This document shows, piece by piece, positions 1-9,940 of a stretch of 36,250 nucleotides of DNA (position 1 is its first letter; each line of letters opens with the position of its first letter). Where the stretch lies: contig NZ_BMFZ01000009.1 of assembly GCF_014639435.1 (NCBI RefSeq), forward strand, positions 1 to 36,250. Reading direction: 5' to 3'. A program made the position numbers and the translations under genes. The DNA comes from Hafnia psychrotolerans. GTDB lineage: Bacteria > Pseudomonadota > Gammaproteobacteria > Enterobacterales > Enterobacteriaceae. The notes under the pieces are model-generated. The model saw nothing but the letters and a program-made list of their open reading frames with translations. It did not search any database and had not been told where the DNA came from.

Positions 1-52
1 CATGGAACGAATGCTTGCCGAGATCAATACCGATGAGCGTAACGTTTTGCAT
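1..52 (-). CDS. IS110-family transposase, N-terminal fragment (cut by window edge)
   Basis: Reading leftward from an ATG at 52, the 17 visible codons give MQNVTLIGIDLGKHSFH. The I-G-I-D-L-G-K stretch is the start of the RuvC-like DEDD domain of IS110-family transposases, and its Asp is the first catalytic residue. The rest of the gene lies outside the window. IS110 enzymes are DEDD recombinases guided by a bridge RNA made from one non-coding end of the element. In E. coli the gene after purF is ubiX; here the IS lies in that place. Only the N-terminus is seen, so integrity and subgroup (IS110 or IS1111) are unknown. Confidence 0.8.
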   Translation of the reverse strand, partial: MQNVTLIGIDLGKHSFH

Positions 53-76
53 GATGATCCCCTTCAGAAAGAAAAA

Positions 77-105
77 CACCCTGCCAGCGTACCGCTCACA
101 GGGTG
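77..105 (-). terminator. Hairpin with T-tract between purF and the IS110 transposase
   Basis: A CACCCTG/CAGGGTG stem (7 bp) encloses a second stem AGCG-tac-CGCT. On the minus strand it is followed by TTTTTCTTT. This is a plausible intrinsic terminator for purF, about 80 bases after its stop codon. It could also be part of the non-coding end of the IS110 element, because it lies only about 25 bases upstream of the transposase start and the exact IS boundary is not visible. Confidence 0.6.
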
Positions 106-182
106 GGGGTGACCATCTTATTAAGCGCGCCCGCCAGGTTAATTCACCGGACGGCACGCGCCGCGAAAGACTTGGTTAAAAA

Positions 183-1700
183 TCAGCCTTCGTTATGCAT
201 TTCCAGATTCTCAGCTTCCTGCTGACCGCGTAACGCCTGAGCATCATCGTTACGCAGAGATTCAAGATACTCAAGGTAGTTCTGGTCAACGTCTTTGGTG
301 ACATAGACGCCATCAAAGACTGAACACTCGAAATGCTCAATATCTGTGTTGTCTTCTTTCACCGCGTCGATCAGATCACTCAGATCCTGGAAGATCAGAG
401 CATCAGCGCCAATCATCTGCCTGATTTCGCTGACTTCGCGACCATGGGCAATCAGTTCGTTGGCGCTCGGCATATCGATGCCATAAACGTTCGGGAAACG
501 AATTTCCGGTGCCGCTGACGCCAGATAAACCCGTTTTGCTCCCGCTTCACGTGCCATCTCAACGATTTGCTGAGATGTCGTGCCGCGCACAATAGAGTCA
601 TCCACCAGCAAGACATTTTTATCACGGAACTCGGCACGGTTGGCGTTCAGCTTGCGGCGTACCGACTTACGGCGTTCCACCTGACCAGGCATGATAAAAG
701 TGCGTCCCACGTAACGGTTCTTCACAAAGCCCTGACGATACGGCTTGTCAAGGATGCGGGCGATTTCCAGCGCGATATCACAGGAGGTTTCCGGGATCGG
801 AATGACTACATCGATGTCCAGATCTTCCCATTCGCGGGCAATTTTAGCCCCCAGTTTCTGCCCCATGCGCACGCGGGCGCTGTAGACGGAAATTTTGTCG
901 ATGAAGGAGTCAGGACGCGCGAAATAAACATATTCGAACAGGCACGGATTGTACTGAGGGTGTTCAGCACACAGGCGGGTAAACAACTGGCCTTTTTCGG
1001 TGATGTACACGGCTTCACCCGGTGCAACGTCACGCAGAAACTCAAAGCCCAGGGTGTCCAATGCAACGCTTTCTGAAGCCACCATGTACTCGTTACGGCC
1101 ATCTTCCAGTGTACGTTTGCCAATAACCAGCGGGCGGATACCATGCGGGTCACGGAACGCCAGCATGCCATGACCGATGATCATCGCCACACACGCATAC
1201 GCGCCGCGGATTTTCAGATTCATGGCTGCTACGGCGGCGAACACGTTGTCAGCTTCCAACGGATAATGCCGGAAACGATCAAGCTCACTGGCAAGAATGT
1301 TGAGCAGAATTTCAGAGTCGGAAGTCGTGTTCACGTGGCGACGTTGGCCTTCGAACAGGTTACTTCTCAATTCGTGTGCGTTGGTCAGATTACCGTTATG
1401 GGCGAGGGTAATGCCGAACGGGGAGTTGACGTAAAAAGGTTGGGCTTCAGAAGCACTGGAACTGCCAGCCGTAGGGTAACGAACATGGCCAATACCCATG
1501 TTGCCCTGCAAGCGTAGCATATGCCGTGCTTCGAACACATCTCTCACCAAGCCATTGGCTTTCCGTAAACGGAAATTATTATTGGCATCAATGGTGACGA
1601 TGCCTGCGGCATCCTGCCCACGGTGTTGTAACACCGTTAATGCGTCATAAATCGACTGGTTTACCGGCGTGAAACCGGCGATACCGACAATACCGCACAT
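183..1700 (-). CDS. purF: Amidophosphoribosyltransferase
   Basis: First committed step of purine synthesis in the cytoplasm: PRPP plus glutamine to phosphoribosylamine. The 505-residue product matches the family length. It starts MCGIVGIAG, so Met removal exposes the Cys nucleophile of the N-terminal Ntn-type glutaminase domain (about residues 1-235). The C-terminal phosphoribosyltransferase domain has the PRPP loop [14 protein letters not shown] near residue 370. A GAGGAAAAG ribosome site precedes the ATG. It lies 31 bases downstream of cvpA and is probably cotranscribed from the PurR-controlled cvpA promoter, as in E. coli. Confidence 0.98.
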   Translation of the reverse strand: MCGIVGIAGFTPVNQSIYDALTVLQHRGQDAAGIVTIDANNNFRLRKANGLVRDVFEARHMLRLQGNMGIGHVRYPTAGSSSASEAQPFYVNSPFGITLAHNGNLTNAHELRSNLFEGQRRHVNTTSDSEILLNILASELDRFRHYPLEADNVFAAVAAMNLKIRGAYACVAMIIGHGMLAFRDPHGIRPLVIGKRTLEDGRNEYMVASESVALDTLGFEFLRDVAPGEAVYITEKGQLFTRLCAEHPQYNPCLFEYVYFARPDSFIDKISVYSARVRMGQKLGAKIAREWEDLDIDVVIPIPETSCDIALEIARILDKPYRQGFVKNRYVGRTFIMPGQVERRKSVRRKLNANRAEFRDKNVLLVDDSIVRGTTSQQIVEMAREAGAKRVYLASAAPEIRFPNVYGIDMPSANELIAHGREVSEIRQMIGADALIFQDLSDLIDAVKEDNTDIEHFECSVFDGVYVTKDVDQNYLEYLESLRNDDAQALRGQQEAENLEMHNEG

Positions 1701-1731
1701 GTTGTCTTTTCCTCATCAGCGCTGCCAAAAA

Positions 1732-2223
1732 CTAGAGATGTTTTGGCAAGAAACTCGACGTGCTCTGCAGGTAGTCAAAGAACCACCTGATGATATAACT
1801 GAACTGTGGGATCAACTGAGACTGTTTCCAGTCCTCACTTTGTGAAAAGCCAGTAAAGGTATCCAGGAAGAACAGCATCGCGGAGACAATTAACACACCG
1901 CGTAGTGCGCCGAAGCACACCCCCAACACTCGGTCGGTGCCGGACAACCCAGTTCGCTCAACCAGAGAGCTAATCACATAGTTGACAATCGCACCTACGA
2001 TCAACGTCGCGATGAACAAGATGGCAATTGCGATCCCATTTCGAACCAATTCATCTTCGAAACGAGTGAAATAGATGGCCAGGTACGGGTAGTAGTGACT
2101 GGCAACAAAGAAGGCACAAGCCCAGGTAACCAGTGATAAGGCCTCGCGAACAAAACCCCGGACCAGGCTGACTAAAGCAGAAAACCCGATAACCGCAATA
2201 ATGACGTAATCAATCCAGACCAT
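1732..2223 (-). CDS. cvpA: CvpA family inner-membrane protein
   Basis: A 163-residue protein close to E. coli CvpA (162 residues), needed there for colicin V production and linked to envelope homeostasis. Four hydrophobic segments are visible (about residues 5-22, 32-50, 63-88 and 100-122), with the family's G-x-x-R-G-x-x-R-E-x-x-S motif after the first helix (LVRGFVREALS). It starts at ATG 2223 and is followed by purF after 31 bases. Its molecular activity is not established. Confidence 0.95.
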   Translation of the reverse strand: MVWIDYVIIAVIGFSALVSLVRGFVREALSLVTWACAFFVASHYYPYLAIYFTRFEDELVRNGIAIAILFIATLIVGAIVNYVISSLVERTGLSGTDRVLGVCFGALRGVLIVSAMLFFLDTFTGFSQSEDWKQSQLIPQFSYIIRWFFDYLQSTSSFLPKHL

Positions 2224-2279
2224 TAACTATTCCAGTGTGTAATGTAGCAACGTCCGCCCTGGCAACCATTTCGCGGCGA

Positions 2280-2308
2280 ATTCTAACAGAAAAAGAAAAC
2301 GTTTGCGT
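2280..2308 (-). promoter_or_regulatory. PurR operator and likely promoter of cvpA-purF
   Basis: On the minus strand, 2308-2293 reads ACGCAAACGTTTTCTT, matching the 16-bp PurR box consensus with its central CG and inverted arms. A TAGAAT -10 element follows at 2285-2280, so the box covers the -35/spacer region and would block polymerase when PurR carries hypoxanthine or guanine. The same arrangement is known upstream of E. coli cvpA-purF. The box lies about 70-85 bases upstream of the cvpA start. Confidence 0.88.
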
Positions 2309-2375
2309 AGCGGAAATCTGCCCGTCGAACAAATTAATAATCGCGATAAAAAAAACCTCAATCACCGCAGAAACC

Positions 2376-2403
2376 TATAAGATCCTCAATGAAAGATCTT
2401 ATA
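2376..2403. repeat. Inverted repeat next to the dedD terminator
   Basis: TATAAGATC (2376-2384) and GATCTTATA (2395-2403) form a perfect 9-bp stem with a 10-base loop. It lies directly beyond the T-tract of the dedD terminator, in the cvpA upstream region. Role unknown: it could be a second terminator arm or a leader structure. Confidence 0.6.
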
Positions 2404-2430
2404 GAAAAAGGGCACAAAACGCGTGCCCTT
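2404..2430 (-). terminator. Intrinsic terminator downstream of dedD
   Basis: On the minus strand AAGGGCAC and GTGCCCTT form an 8-bp stem (2430-2408) followed by TTTCTA. It lies about 38 bases after the dedD stop and separates the accD-folC-dedD side from the separately regulated cvpA-purF unit. Confidence 0.8.
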
Positions 2431-2467
2431 CCCTCTCACTTAATCACAGCATTCTACAACAGGCCGC

Positions 2468-3229
2468 TTATTTCCCTACGCTATAACTGCGTACCTGCCC
2501 ATTCAATCCGCTGATCTGATTCAACCTTGGTAGGGACGACTCAAGCTTCTGCCTGGAGGCATCCGGGCCAACGAAGACGCGGGTAATTTGCCCTTGCACC
2601 GGCGTACTCGGCACCGTGTAGGCACGGAAACCGGACAACCGCAGACTGGCGACAATCTCATTCACTTTCGCCGCATTTTTCAGCGCACCCAGTTGAACAA
2701 CATAGGACTGCCCAGCTGGCGCTTTCTCTTGCGTCTGTGGTTTGTTCTCCACTTTTGGCGGCTCAACGTCTTTCGGTTGTTCAATCGGCTTAGAATGAAC
2801 TTGCTTCGGTTTTTCTATCGGTTTGGCTTCCACCATCGGCTTGGGTTCAATGGCCTTAGGCTTGTTTGGCGCCGAACGCACGGGCTGCACCTGTTTTGGT
2901 GGCGCCGTGTTTGTGGTAACCGGCGTTACAGACTGCGCTCCGGCGTCATCCGGTAACTCCTGCCCCGAGTTGGCCGGTTGAGTGGCCGTATTACCCTGAC
3001 CATGCACCGCTTCCACAGCGCCTTCCGGCGGCTGGGCCGGTAGCGACTGTGATACCGGCGGCACCACGTCCTGCTCTTGCGCATCCCCCGGTTTCGGCAC
3101 TAATGGAATCGACGCAAACTCATCTTCATAATGCTTTTTCTTGCCATCGAGCAAACCCGGTAAAATAATCACGCCAAGCGCTACCAGAATAATGGTCCCG
3201 ACCAGACGATTTTGAAACTTACTAGCCAC
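2468..3229 (-). CDS. dedD: Cell division protein DedD, SPOR domain
   Basis: A 253-residue bitopic inner-membrane protein of the septal ring. Residues about 8-26 form the single membrane helix (LVGTIILVALGVIILPGLL). A long low-complexity periplasmic linker rich in Pro, Lys and Gln covers about 40-170. The C-terminal SPOR domain (about 173-250, beginning SYVVQLGALKN) binds denuded glycans at the division site. The start is GTG at 3229, and the first codons overlap the end of folC by 8 bases, which suggests translational coupling. The accD-folC-dedD order is the same as in E. coli. Confidence 0.95.
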   Translation of the reverse strand: MASKFQNRLVGTIILVALGVIILPGLLDGKKKHYEDEFASIPLVPKPGDAQEQDVVPPVSQSLPAQPPEGAVEAVHGQGNTATQPANSGQELPDDAGAQSVTPVTTNTAPPKQVQPVRSAPNKPKAIEPKPMVEAKPIEKPKQVHSKPIEQPKDVEPPKVENKPQTQEKAPAGQSYVVQLGALKNAAKVNEIVASLRLSGFRAYTVPSTPVQGQITRVFVGPDASRQKLESSLPRLNQISGLNGQVRSYSVGK

Positions 3230-4493
3230 TGGTTTTCTCCGCGTCTAAAGCAGCCATCACGTGCGCTACGGTATGAAATGATCCGCAGACAATCACAATA
3301 TCCTGACTATCAGCATCCTGCATCGCCTGTTGCCAGGCGCTAACGACGTCCGTGAACTGATGCGCTTGTGTCAGATGCACGGCCAGTTCTTCTACGCTGG
3401 CACCGCGCGGACCTTCCAGCGGTGCGCAGTACCATTCATCAATTTGTTGTTCCAGACAGGCCAGCGTACCGGCAATGTCCTTATCATGCAGCATACCCAC
3501 AACAGCACGCACTTTCCCTCCATTGCGCGGCAACTCACTCAGCCGCCCGGCCAAATAAGTCGCGGCATGTGGATTGTGGGCAACGTCGAGAATCAGCCGT
3601 GGCGATTCACTCAGCGTCTGAAAACGTCCCGGCAATTGGGCTTGTTGCAAACCCCTGCGTATCGCTGCTGTGGAAATATCCAACATCGAATAGTGCAAAG
3701 CCGCCAGTGCCGTAGCGGCATTCGGTAAAGGCACATTAGGAACAGGTAAGTCGTCCAACGACTTCCCGTCCGTCACTTCCCAGCGCCAATTGTCGCCCAT
3801 GACCTCATAACGCCAGCTTTCACCCAAACGGTATAGCTTCGCGCCTTTTTCAGCCGCCACGTCGGCAATCGACTGCGGCATATCAGGCTCACCGACAATT
3901 GCCGGCCTATTGCCACGAAACACACCGGCTTTTTCCCGCCCGATGCTTTCGCGGTCAGCACCGAGCCAGTCGGTATGGTCGAGCGCAATACTGGTCACTA
4001 TGGCGACGTTAGCGTCGACAATATTGGTGGCATCAAGCCGACCGCCGAGGCCAACTTCGAGGATCACTACGTCAAGTTTAGCGTCTTTAAACAGCTGAAG
4101 GGCCGACAACGTGCCGTACTCAAAATAGGTTAGAGAAACATCTCCGCGTCCGGCTTCAAGCGCAGCAAAAGATTGGCAATGTGCTTTTTCCGGCAGTTCT
4201 TCACCCTGAATACGCACACGCTCGGTATAACGTACCAGATGCGGTGAACTGTAAACCCCGACACGTAAACCGGCAGCCATAAGTATCGCTTCCAGCGTCC
4301 GACAGGTGGTGCCTTTGCCGTTAGTACCGGCGACGGTGAAGACGAAAGGTGCGGGTTGTAACAGATCCAATTTGCTGGCGACGGCTTTGACGCGATCGAG
4401 TCCGAGCTCTATCGCCTGAGAATGGAGGTGTTCGAGATAATAAAGCCACGCGGCCAAAGGCGACGTGGCTTGAGGAATAAGTTGATTCTGCAT
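3222..4493 (-). CDS. folC: Dihydrofolate synthase / folylpolyglutamate synthase
   Basis: A bifunctional Mur-ligase-type enzyme that adds glutamate to dihydropteroate and then builds folate polyglutamates. The P-loop FTVAGTNGKGTTC lies near residue 50, with the downstream motifs YFEYGTLSAL, EVGLGGRLDATN and SIALDHTDWLG typical of FolC. I place the start at ATG 4493 (MQNQLIPQATSPLAAWL), which aligns with the E. coli N-terminus. The frame stays open 14 codons further upstream, but that stretch shows no family similarity. The product is 423 residues, the usual length. The stop codon lies inside the first codons of dedD. Confidence 0.96.
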   Translation of the reverse strand: MQNQLIPQATSPLAAWLYYLEHLHSQAIELGLDRVKAVASKLDLLQPAPFVFTVAGTNGKGTTCRTLEAILMAAGLRVGVYSSPHLVRYTERVRIQGEELPEKAHCQSFAALEAGRGDVSLTYFEYGTLSALQLFKDAKLDVVILEVGLGGRLDATNIVDANVAIVTSIALDHTDWLGADRESIGREKAGVFRGNRPAIVGEPDMPQSIADVAAEKGAKLYRLGESWRYEVMGDNWRWEVTDGKSLDDLPVPNVPLPNAATALAALHYSMLDISTAAIRRGLQQAQLPGRFQTLSESPRLILDVAHNPHAATYLAGRLSELPRNGGKVRAVVGMLHDKDIAGTLACLEQQIDEWYCAPLEGPRGASVEELAVHLTQAHQFTDVVSAWQQAMQDADSQDIVIVCGSFHTVAHVMAALDAEKTSG

Positions 4494-4609
4494 GAGTCTC
4501 GTCCAACCTGTATTAGGTTCACTCAGACACGACACTACCTGACGTCGACAGCAGGCAATGTCCCTTTGTCAGATGCGACAAACAGGTAAAAGCACGGCCC
4601 GCTGGCGGA

Positions 4610-4632
4610 AGTGCGTGAGAGACCCACGCACT
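4610..4632 (-). repeat. Stem-loop between accD and folC
   Basis: AGTGCGTG (4610-4617) and CACGCACT (4625-4632) form a perfect 8-bp stem with a 7-base loop, about 34 bases past the accD stop. No T-tract follows on the minus strand, so it is more likely an mRNA-stabilising or processing structure than a strong terminator. Confidence 0.55.
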
Positions 4633-4665
4633 CCGTTATGACTGACCGGCTTTTACCCTGGTCAA

Positions 4666-5583
4666 TCAGGCATCCTGATGATTATCAGCAGCGTTGCCGC
4701 TGATGGCGGCCTGGACTTCAGCGACTTTCGGTTCAGGTTGACCCGTTAGCTTCGCCAGGACACTCCCCAGTTTCGGACGTAAATCAGGACGACGAACGAT
4801 CATGTCAATCGCGCCCTTTTCAATCAAGAACTCACTGCGCTGGAAGCCCGGCGGCAGTTTTTCTCGAACGGTTTGTTCGATAACGCGTGGCCCGGCAAAA
4901 CCGATCAGCGCTTTCGGCTCTGCAACGTTGATATCGCCGAGCATCGCCAGACTGGCTGAAACACCGCCCATGGTCGGGTCCGTCATCACAGAAATATACG
5001 GAAGACCGCGTTCCTGTAATTTAGCCAGAGCCGCACTGGTTTTCGCCATTTGCATCAGCGACATCAGCGCTTCCTGCATACGCGCACCACCGCTGGCGGA
5101 GAAACAGACCAGCGGGCAGTTATCTTCCATCGCCTGCTCAACCGCACGAACAAAACGCGCCCCAACGACAGAGGCCATTGAACCGCCCATGAAGGCAAAT
5201 TCAAAGGCAGCAACCACAATAGGCATGCCGTACAGCGTGCCTTTCATGACCACCATGGCGTCTTTTTCGTTGGTTTCTTTTTGTGCTGCAACCAGACGAT
5301 CTTTATATTTTTTGGAATCTCTAAACTTCAGAACATCTTTAGGCTCAAGCTCGCTACCTAATTCAACCTCGCTGCCTTCATCCATAAAAGTGAAGAGGCG
5401 CATCCGCGCAGACATGCGCATGTGATGGTCGCACTTCGGGCAAACCATGAGGTTGCGCTCGAGCTCGGCGCGGTAAAGTACCTGTCCGCAGCTGTCACAT
5501 TTAGTCCAGACACCCTCAGGAATACTTGCCTTACGGGTTTGCGAGTCAGTGCTCTTACTAAGAATTCGTTCAATCCAGCTCAT
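4666..5583 (-). CDS. accD: Acetyl-CoA carboxylase carboxyltransferase, beta subunit
   Basis: This subunit pairs with AccA to move the carboxyl group from biotin to acetyl-CoA, giving malonyl-CoA for fatty-acid synthesis. The 305-residue product is typical in length. An N-terminal zinc ribbon is visible as C29-x2-C32 and C48-x2-C51 (KCDSCGQ and VCPKCDHH), followed by the crotonase-fold carboxyltransferase domain with [25 protein letters not shown]-type motifs. The start is ATG 5583 ([11 protein letters not shown]) with AGG nearby. Nineteen further open codons upstream are not family sequence. The 274-base gap back to dedA carries its promoter region, where I could not fix the boxes. Confidence 0.97.
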   Translation of the reverse strand: MSWIERILSKSTDSQTRKASIPEGVWTKCDSCGQVLYRAELERNLMVCPKCDHHMRMSARMRLFTFMDEGSEVELGSELEPKDVLKFRDSKKYKDRLVAAQKETNEKDAMVVMKGTLYGMPIVVAAFEFAFMGGSMASVVGARFVRAVEQAMEDNCPLVCFSASGGARMQEALMSLMQMAKTSAALAKLQERGLPYISVMTDPTMGGVSASLAMLGDINVAEPKALIGFAGPRVIEQTVREKLPPGFQRSEFLIEKGAIDMIVRRPDLRPKLGSVLAKLTGQPEPKVAEVQAAISGNAADNHQDA

Positions 5584-5857
5584 CGATAACCTTTCTGTTT
5601 GAACCCAGCCGAAGCCAGTCCGCTGTTCATGCTGTAACAAGTCCCCTGAAACCTACCCAAAAACACCTGCAAGCGAGATGGAATAAAGGCTCACACGTCG
5701 GATTGCAGAAGGGTTGTTCGCAGGAACAGACCATAAATGTTGCTCATTAAACCATAACAGTCCGACGCTGTGGATAAAAAACTGGTTAAAGTCTTTGGTT
5801 TAATGCCGTTGATGATAACGCTGACGCGCTATAAAACATTTTTTTGCCAGGATCACA

Positions 5858-6526
5858 CTAGCCTTGCTGGCGTTTTTCCTTCGCCGCTGCCCGCTTGTGC
5901 CGCCAAATCTCAACCACACCCGGCAGAACAGAGAGAACAATAATTGCCACGATCAATAATTTCAGATTGTTCTGCACAACCGGCACGTTACCAAAAAGGT
6001 AACCAGCATAGGTAAATAGCAGCACCCAAACCATCGCACCAATCACGTTATATGCAGCAAAATGGCGATAAGACATATGCCCCATGCCAGCAACAAACGG
6101 CGCAAATGTCCGGACGATCGGCACGAAGCGGGCCAGAATAATCGTTTTCCCGCCATGTTTCTCGTAAAATTTATGTGTCTTGTCTAAGTAACTGCGTCTG
6201 AAAACCTTCGAGTTCGGGTTACTGAACAGGCGCTCCCCAAAGACCCGCCCGATGGTGTAATTAAGTGCGTCACCCACAATAGCGGCAACGGCCATCAGGC
6301 ACACCATCAAATGCACATTCAGATCATTGCCCGGTAATGCCGCCAACGCACCGGCGACAAACAACAGGGAATCACCCGGCAAGAATGGCGTAACCACCAA
6401 CCCGGTTTCGCAAAACAGAATCAAGAATAGAATGCCATAAACCCAGGCGCCGTATTGCGCTACCAATTCAGCCAGATGCACATCGATATGGAGAATAAAA
6501 TCAATGACAAAGTGAATGAAATCCAT
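5858..6526 (-). CDS. dedA: DedA family membrane protein
   Basis: A 222-residue polytopic protein of the DedA/VTT (SNARE-associated) family, which includes undecaprenyl-phosphate and phospholipid flippases. Conserved acidic residues sit in [15 protein letters not shown] (about residues 40-54), and the Arg motif [17 protein letters not shown] lies near 131-147. The C-terminus is basic ([14 protein letters not shown]). It lies between truA and accD as in E. coli. ATG at 6526 is preceded by AGGCG. Its substrate in this organism cannot be read from sequence. Confidence 0.94.
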   Translation of the reverse strand: MDFIHFVIDFILHIDVHLAELVAQYGAWVYGILFLILFCETGLVVTPFLPGDSLLFVAGALAALPGNDLNVHLMVCLMAVAAIVGDALNYTIGRVFGERLFSNPNSKVFRRSYLDKTHKFYEKHGGKTIILARFVPIVRTFAPFVAGMGHMSYRHFAAYNVIGAMVWVLLFTYAGYLFGNVPVVQNNLKLLIVAIIVLSVLPGVVEIWRHKRAAAKEKRQQG

Positions 6527-6598
6527 TTAGTTAATCGCCTTTTTTAAGCGCCCAAATGCGCAGAGTTAAATACCGTTGAATAACATAGCAGAACAGTA

Positions 6599-7429
6599 TC
6601 AGTCCGGTAAAAACAGCGGACCCATGTTCAGTTTTGGCAATCCAAATTTGTCCGGATAATCCACCGACACCAGATACAACCCTTCGGCTTTCGCCGTCGC
6701 CGCCGCCAAATTACGATCTTTGGCGGCCAGCAACTCGGCGATCCAGCTTTCAGGCTGTGCGCCGCAACCAACCTCAATCAAACTACCGACGATATTACGC
6801 ACCATATGATGAAGAAAAGCGTTGGCCTTCACATCCACCACCACGTAATTACCGTGACGACTCACGTCAAGATGGAACATGCAACGCCAGGGCGTGCGTG
6901 ACTGGCACTGTGAGGCACGAAACGACGTAAAGTCGTTCTCACCCAATAGCGCCTGACCAGCACGCTGCATCTTATCGACATCCAGAGGCAGGTGCACATG
7001 AGTAATGCCGGTTTGTAAAATGGCAGAACGAAAGCGATGGTTGTAGATAATATAGCGATAACGGCGCGCACTGGCGCTAAAGCGAGCGTGGAAATCCTCC
7101 GCCACTTCACTCATCCAACGCACCGAAATATTTTTCGGCAGATGCGTATTGACGCCCATCGTCCAGGCCGCCTCTTTGCGCAGCACAGGCGTGTCAAAAT
7201 GCACCACCTGACCGGTAGCACTCACACCGGTATCAGTACGCCCTGCGCATAACACCGTGATCGGCACATCTGCCACGCGACTTAGCGCTTTTTCCAAACA
7301 GGCTTGCACACTGATGGCATCAGGCTGACGCTGCCAGCCAAAGTAAGCGCTGCCATCATATTCAATCCCCAACGCAATGCGCGCCACCGACGGCGACGCT
7401 TGCCATTCAGGGGTTAACTCTTCAGACAT
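6599..7429 (-). CDS. truA: tRNA pseudouridine(38-40) synthase
   Basis: Isomerises uridines 38-40 in the anticodon stem of many tRNAs. The catalytic Asp is D66 in [18 protein letters not shown]. Other family blocks are [32 protein letters not shown] and [15 protein letters not shown]. The start is ATG 7429, giving [10 protein letters not shown]. The ATG shares one base with the usg stop (TAATG), so the two genes are probably translationally coupled. The product is 276 residues, close to E. coli TruA (270). Confidence 0.97.
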   Translation of the reverse strand: MSEELTPEWQASPSVARIALGIEYDGSAYFGWQRQPDAISVQACLEKALSRVADVPITVLCAGRTDTGVSATGQVVHFDTPVLRKEAAWTMGVNTHLPKNISVRWMSEVAEDFHARFSASARRYRYIIYNHRFRSAILQTGITHVHLPLDVDKMQRAGQALLGENDFTSFRASQCQSRTPWRCMFHLDVSRHGNYVVVDVKANAFLHHMVRNIVGSLIEVGCGAQPESWIAELLAAKDRNLAAATAKAEGLYLVSVDYPDKFGLPKLNMGPLFLPD

Positions 7430-8439
7430 TAGTACCAATACTCCCCAATCAGTTTTTCAGCCGTTTCAACCGCCATCAGTGCGCCGCCAAAGCGAACGTT
7501 ATCCGCCACCGACCAGAACTGCAGTATTTCCGGAATACCGTAATCATTACGCAGGCAGCCGATGCTCAGATTCGCATTGCCGGAGGCATCGCTTACCTGA
7601 GTCGGGAAATCATCCTCTTCGCTGAGGTTAATATCGTCAATGCGTTCAAGCTCAGTGCGCGCTTCATCAGCAGACAGCGGGCGCTGACCTTCCATATGCA
7701 CGACCTGCGCATGGCCATAAAACACTGGCGACTGCACGCAGCTGACGGAAATAGGCAGGCCGTCGTTTTGCAGTACTTTGCGAACCTGATCAACCAGACG
7801 CCGCTCCTGGCGCACACTGCCCTCTTCGTCGCTCAACAATGGCAACAGATTAAAGGCCAGTTGTTTGCTAAATAGGCTCTCTTCAGCCGGAATACCACTA
7901 AGTAGTTTGGCGCTTTGCCCGGCCAAATCGTCCACCGCCGCTTTACCCAAGGCAGAAACAGATAACAACGAGGTAACATGAAGGCGTGCTAAACCGGCCT
8001 GCTCCGTCAGCGGTTTAATCGCGGTCAGCAATTGGCTGGTCAGGCTGTCGGCCACCGCCACGATATTGCGGTTGCGGTAGTGGGCCAGAGAATCAGGGTT
8101 TACACCTGGCACGACTAAAGGAATGTCGGGTTCCATGGCAAAGAGTCCGCTGCTGTCGATAACCAAACAGCCCTGATTCGCCGCTTCTTCAGCAAACTGC
8201 GCCGAAGCCTCTGCACCCGCGACAAAAAATGCCAGTTGCACTTGAGACCAGTCAAATTCAGCAGCATTTTGCACGCGCAGACTCTTGCCGTTGTAACGGA
8301 TAGTCTGACCGGCGCTGCGTTCGCTCGCCAAAGGGAAGAGTTCACCAACCGGGAACTGACGTTCAGTCAGCAATTCCAGTAACGCATCGCCCACTGCGCC
8401 CGTGGCGCCGAGCAGCGCAATATTCCAGCCATCAGACAT
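7429..8439 (-). CDS. usg: USG-1 protein, aspartate-semialdehyde dehydrogenase homologue without catalytic Cys
   Basis: A 336-residue protein with the N-terminal NADP-binding fold of aspartate-semialdehyde dehydrogenase ([14 protein letters not shown] near residues 11-24) and the paired C-terminal domain. Where true dehydrogenases have the N-C-[ST] active site, this one has S132-L133-T134 (ADSLTSQLL), so the nucleophilic Cys is missing and Asd activity is unlikely. E. coli Usg has the same paralogue status and the same place between pdxB and truA. I chose ATG 8439, which has GGAG nine bases upstream; 24 further open codons lie upstream. Function unknown. Confidence 0.93.
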   Translation of the reverse strand: MSDGWNIALLGATGAVGDALLELLTERQFPVGELFPLASERSAGQTIRYNGKSLRVQNAAEFDWSQVQLAFFVAGAEASAQFAEEAANQGCLVIDSSGLFAMEPDIPLVVPGVNPDSLAHYRNRNIVAVADSLTSQLLTAIKPLTEQAGLARLHVTSLLSVSALGKAAVDDLAGQSAKLLSGIPAEESLFSKQLAFNLLPLLSDEEGSVRQERRLVDQVRKVLQNDGLPISVSCVQSPVFYGHAQVVHMEGQRPLSADEARTELERIDDINLSEEDDFPTQVSDASGNANLSIGCLRNDYGIPEILQFWSVADNVRFGGALMAVETAEKLIGEYWY

Positions 8440-8553
8440 GTTGGTATTCTCCAAAGATGAGTCGTACAAAATACAAGGGGCGGTATAGACCGCCCTGAAA
8501 CTAAACGTCAATGCGCCACTGTAGGCAAAAAAGCTTAAGTCTAGGTTAAGGTA

Positions 8554-9681
8554 TCAGCCCTGAACTGCGGTAAAACCGAGCTTATTGAGCAACTCAGCAG
8601 TAGCCACGTTGTCACAAATCACCTTCAGGGATGACCACTCGCGCCGTTCTTCATAGAACTTACGTAGCTTGTCAAACTCGCCCTGCTGACCCGCAACACA
8701 ACGCAGCGGCGCATCATCGCGGCGCACATCATACACCAAGTGAATAAGTCTCAGCAGTTTGGCTTCACTCAGCGCTCCTGAGAAGGTGACCACCGGAAAC
8801 GCCGGTGCAGGCAGCAAATCGTCAAGCGGCACTTTTTGTGGTTCTCCGATAAACTGGCTGAATGCTTCAAACACCTGCGTGGTACCACGTGCTTTTCCTT
8901 CCAGACTGTAACCGGCTATGTGCGCAGTACCGATAGCCACTTTCGCCAACAGAGCCAGCGACAGCTCCGGTTCAGGTTCCCATACGTCCAGCACGGCGGT
9001 CAGTTTTTTCGGCCCGTTCAGGGCATCGAGCAGCGCGGCGTTATCGACAACTTCGCCACGGCAGGCGTTAATCAAAATGCGGTCAGAGGGAAGACGTGCC
9101 AACAAACCGGCATCGACAATATGGTGAGTCGCATAAGGCCCGGACATATTCAGCGGCGTGTGGAAAGTCAGGACATCGGCTTCTTCCACCAGTTGTTCCA
9201 GCGTGGAAAACTCACCCTTATCACCACGGTCAGCACGCGGTGGATCGCAGAGCAGCGTGCGCACACCCAACGCGCGCAGCCGGTCGTTGAGTCGCGAACC
9301 GACATTGCCAACGCCGATAATCCCAACGGTTTTATCACGCAACTGGAAACCATCGCGCTGGGCAAGGATCAGCAACGCCGAGAACACATACTCCACCACG
9401 GCAATGGCATTACAGCCCGGTGCCGCAGAGAAACCAATGCCCTGCTGTAGCAGCCAGGCATCATCAACATGGTCTGTACCCGCCGTGGCGGTGCCGACAA
9501 ATTTCACCGGCTTACCCGCCAGTAAAGCCTCGTTCACTTTGGTGACAGAGCGCACCATCAGCGCATCGGCATCATGGAGTGCATCTTGTGGGATAGGACG
9601 GCCAGGTACGGCCTGAACAGTGCCAAGTCGGCTGAAAAGCTCGACGGCATACGGCATATTTTCATCAACCAGGATTTTCAC
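8554..9681 (-). CDS. pdxB: Erythronate-4-phosphate dehydrogenase
   Basis: Second step of the DXP-dependent vitamin B6 pathway: it oxidises 4-phosphoerythronate using NAD. The 375-residue product belongs to the D-2-hydroxyacid dehydrogenase family. The Rossmann motif is [13 protein letters not shown] (about 119-131). Catalytic Arg, Glu and His lie in [15 protein letters not shown] and the [13 protein letters not shown] block. The C-terminal PdxB dimerisation domain is present. The start codon is GTG at 9681. A MocR-type, PLP-dependent regulator is encoded 3 kb away, but nothing in the sequence links the two. Confidence 0.96.
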   Translation of the reverse strand: MKILVDENMPYAVELFSRLGTVQAVPGRPIPQDALHDADALMVRSVTKVNEALLAGKPVKFVGTATAGTDHVDDAWLLQQGIGFSAAPGCNAIAVVEYVFSALLILAQRDGFQLRDKTVGIIGVGNVGSRLNDRLRALGVRTLLCDPPRADRGDKGEFSTLEQLVEEADVLTFHTPLNMSGPYATHHIVDAGLLARLPSDRILINACRGEVVDNAALLDALNGPKKLTAVLDVWEPEPELSLALLAKVAIGTAHIAGYSLEGKARGTTQVFEAFSQFIGEPQKVPLDDLLPAPAFPVVTFSGALSEAKLLRLIHLVYDVRRDDAPLRCVAGQQGEFDKLRKFYEERREWSSLKVICDNVATAELLNKLGFTAVQG

Positions 9682-9940
9682 GTGTGTCTCCGGCAGGCTG
9701 TGCCATGGATTTACCCGTCACCGTTCAAGCAGCTCGAATGATTTTGGGTACAGGACAGAAAAAGATAGGCGTGATTTTGCCACGAATGACGACAGATCCC
9801 AATGCCGGCGCACGAGGCTTATCTTGCATTAAAGAAACATAAGGCGTGATCCCGGGAATTTTCGGAAACATAGTAATAACAAACGAGATAACCGTACAAT
9901 AGGTTCATAGTGACATCCTGGACGCCCCGGATTTAAAAAT

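Noticed and set aside
567-1076. Long open frame antisense to purF
   Set aside because: A shadow of the purF codons on the other strand; no ribosome site or family features.
9682-9940. Possible second ERIC-like fragment (TTACCCGTCACCGTTCAAGC) near pdxB
   Set aside because: Only a short end-like match; the palindromic core is missing.
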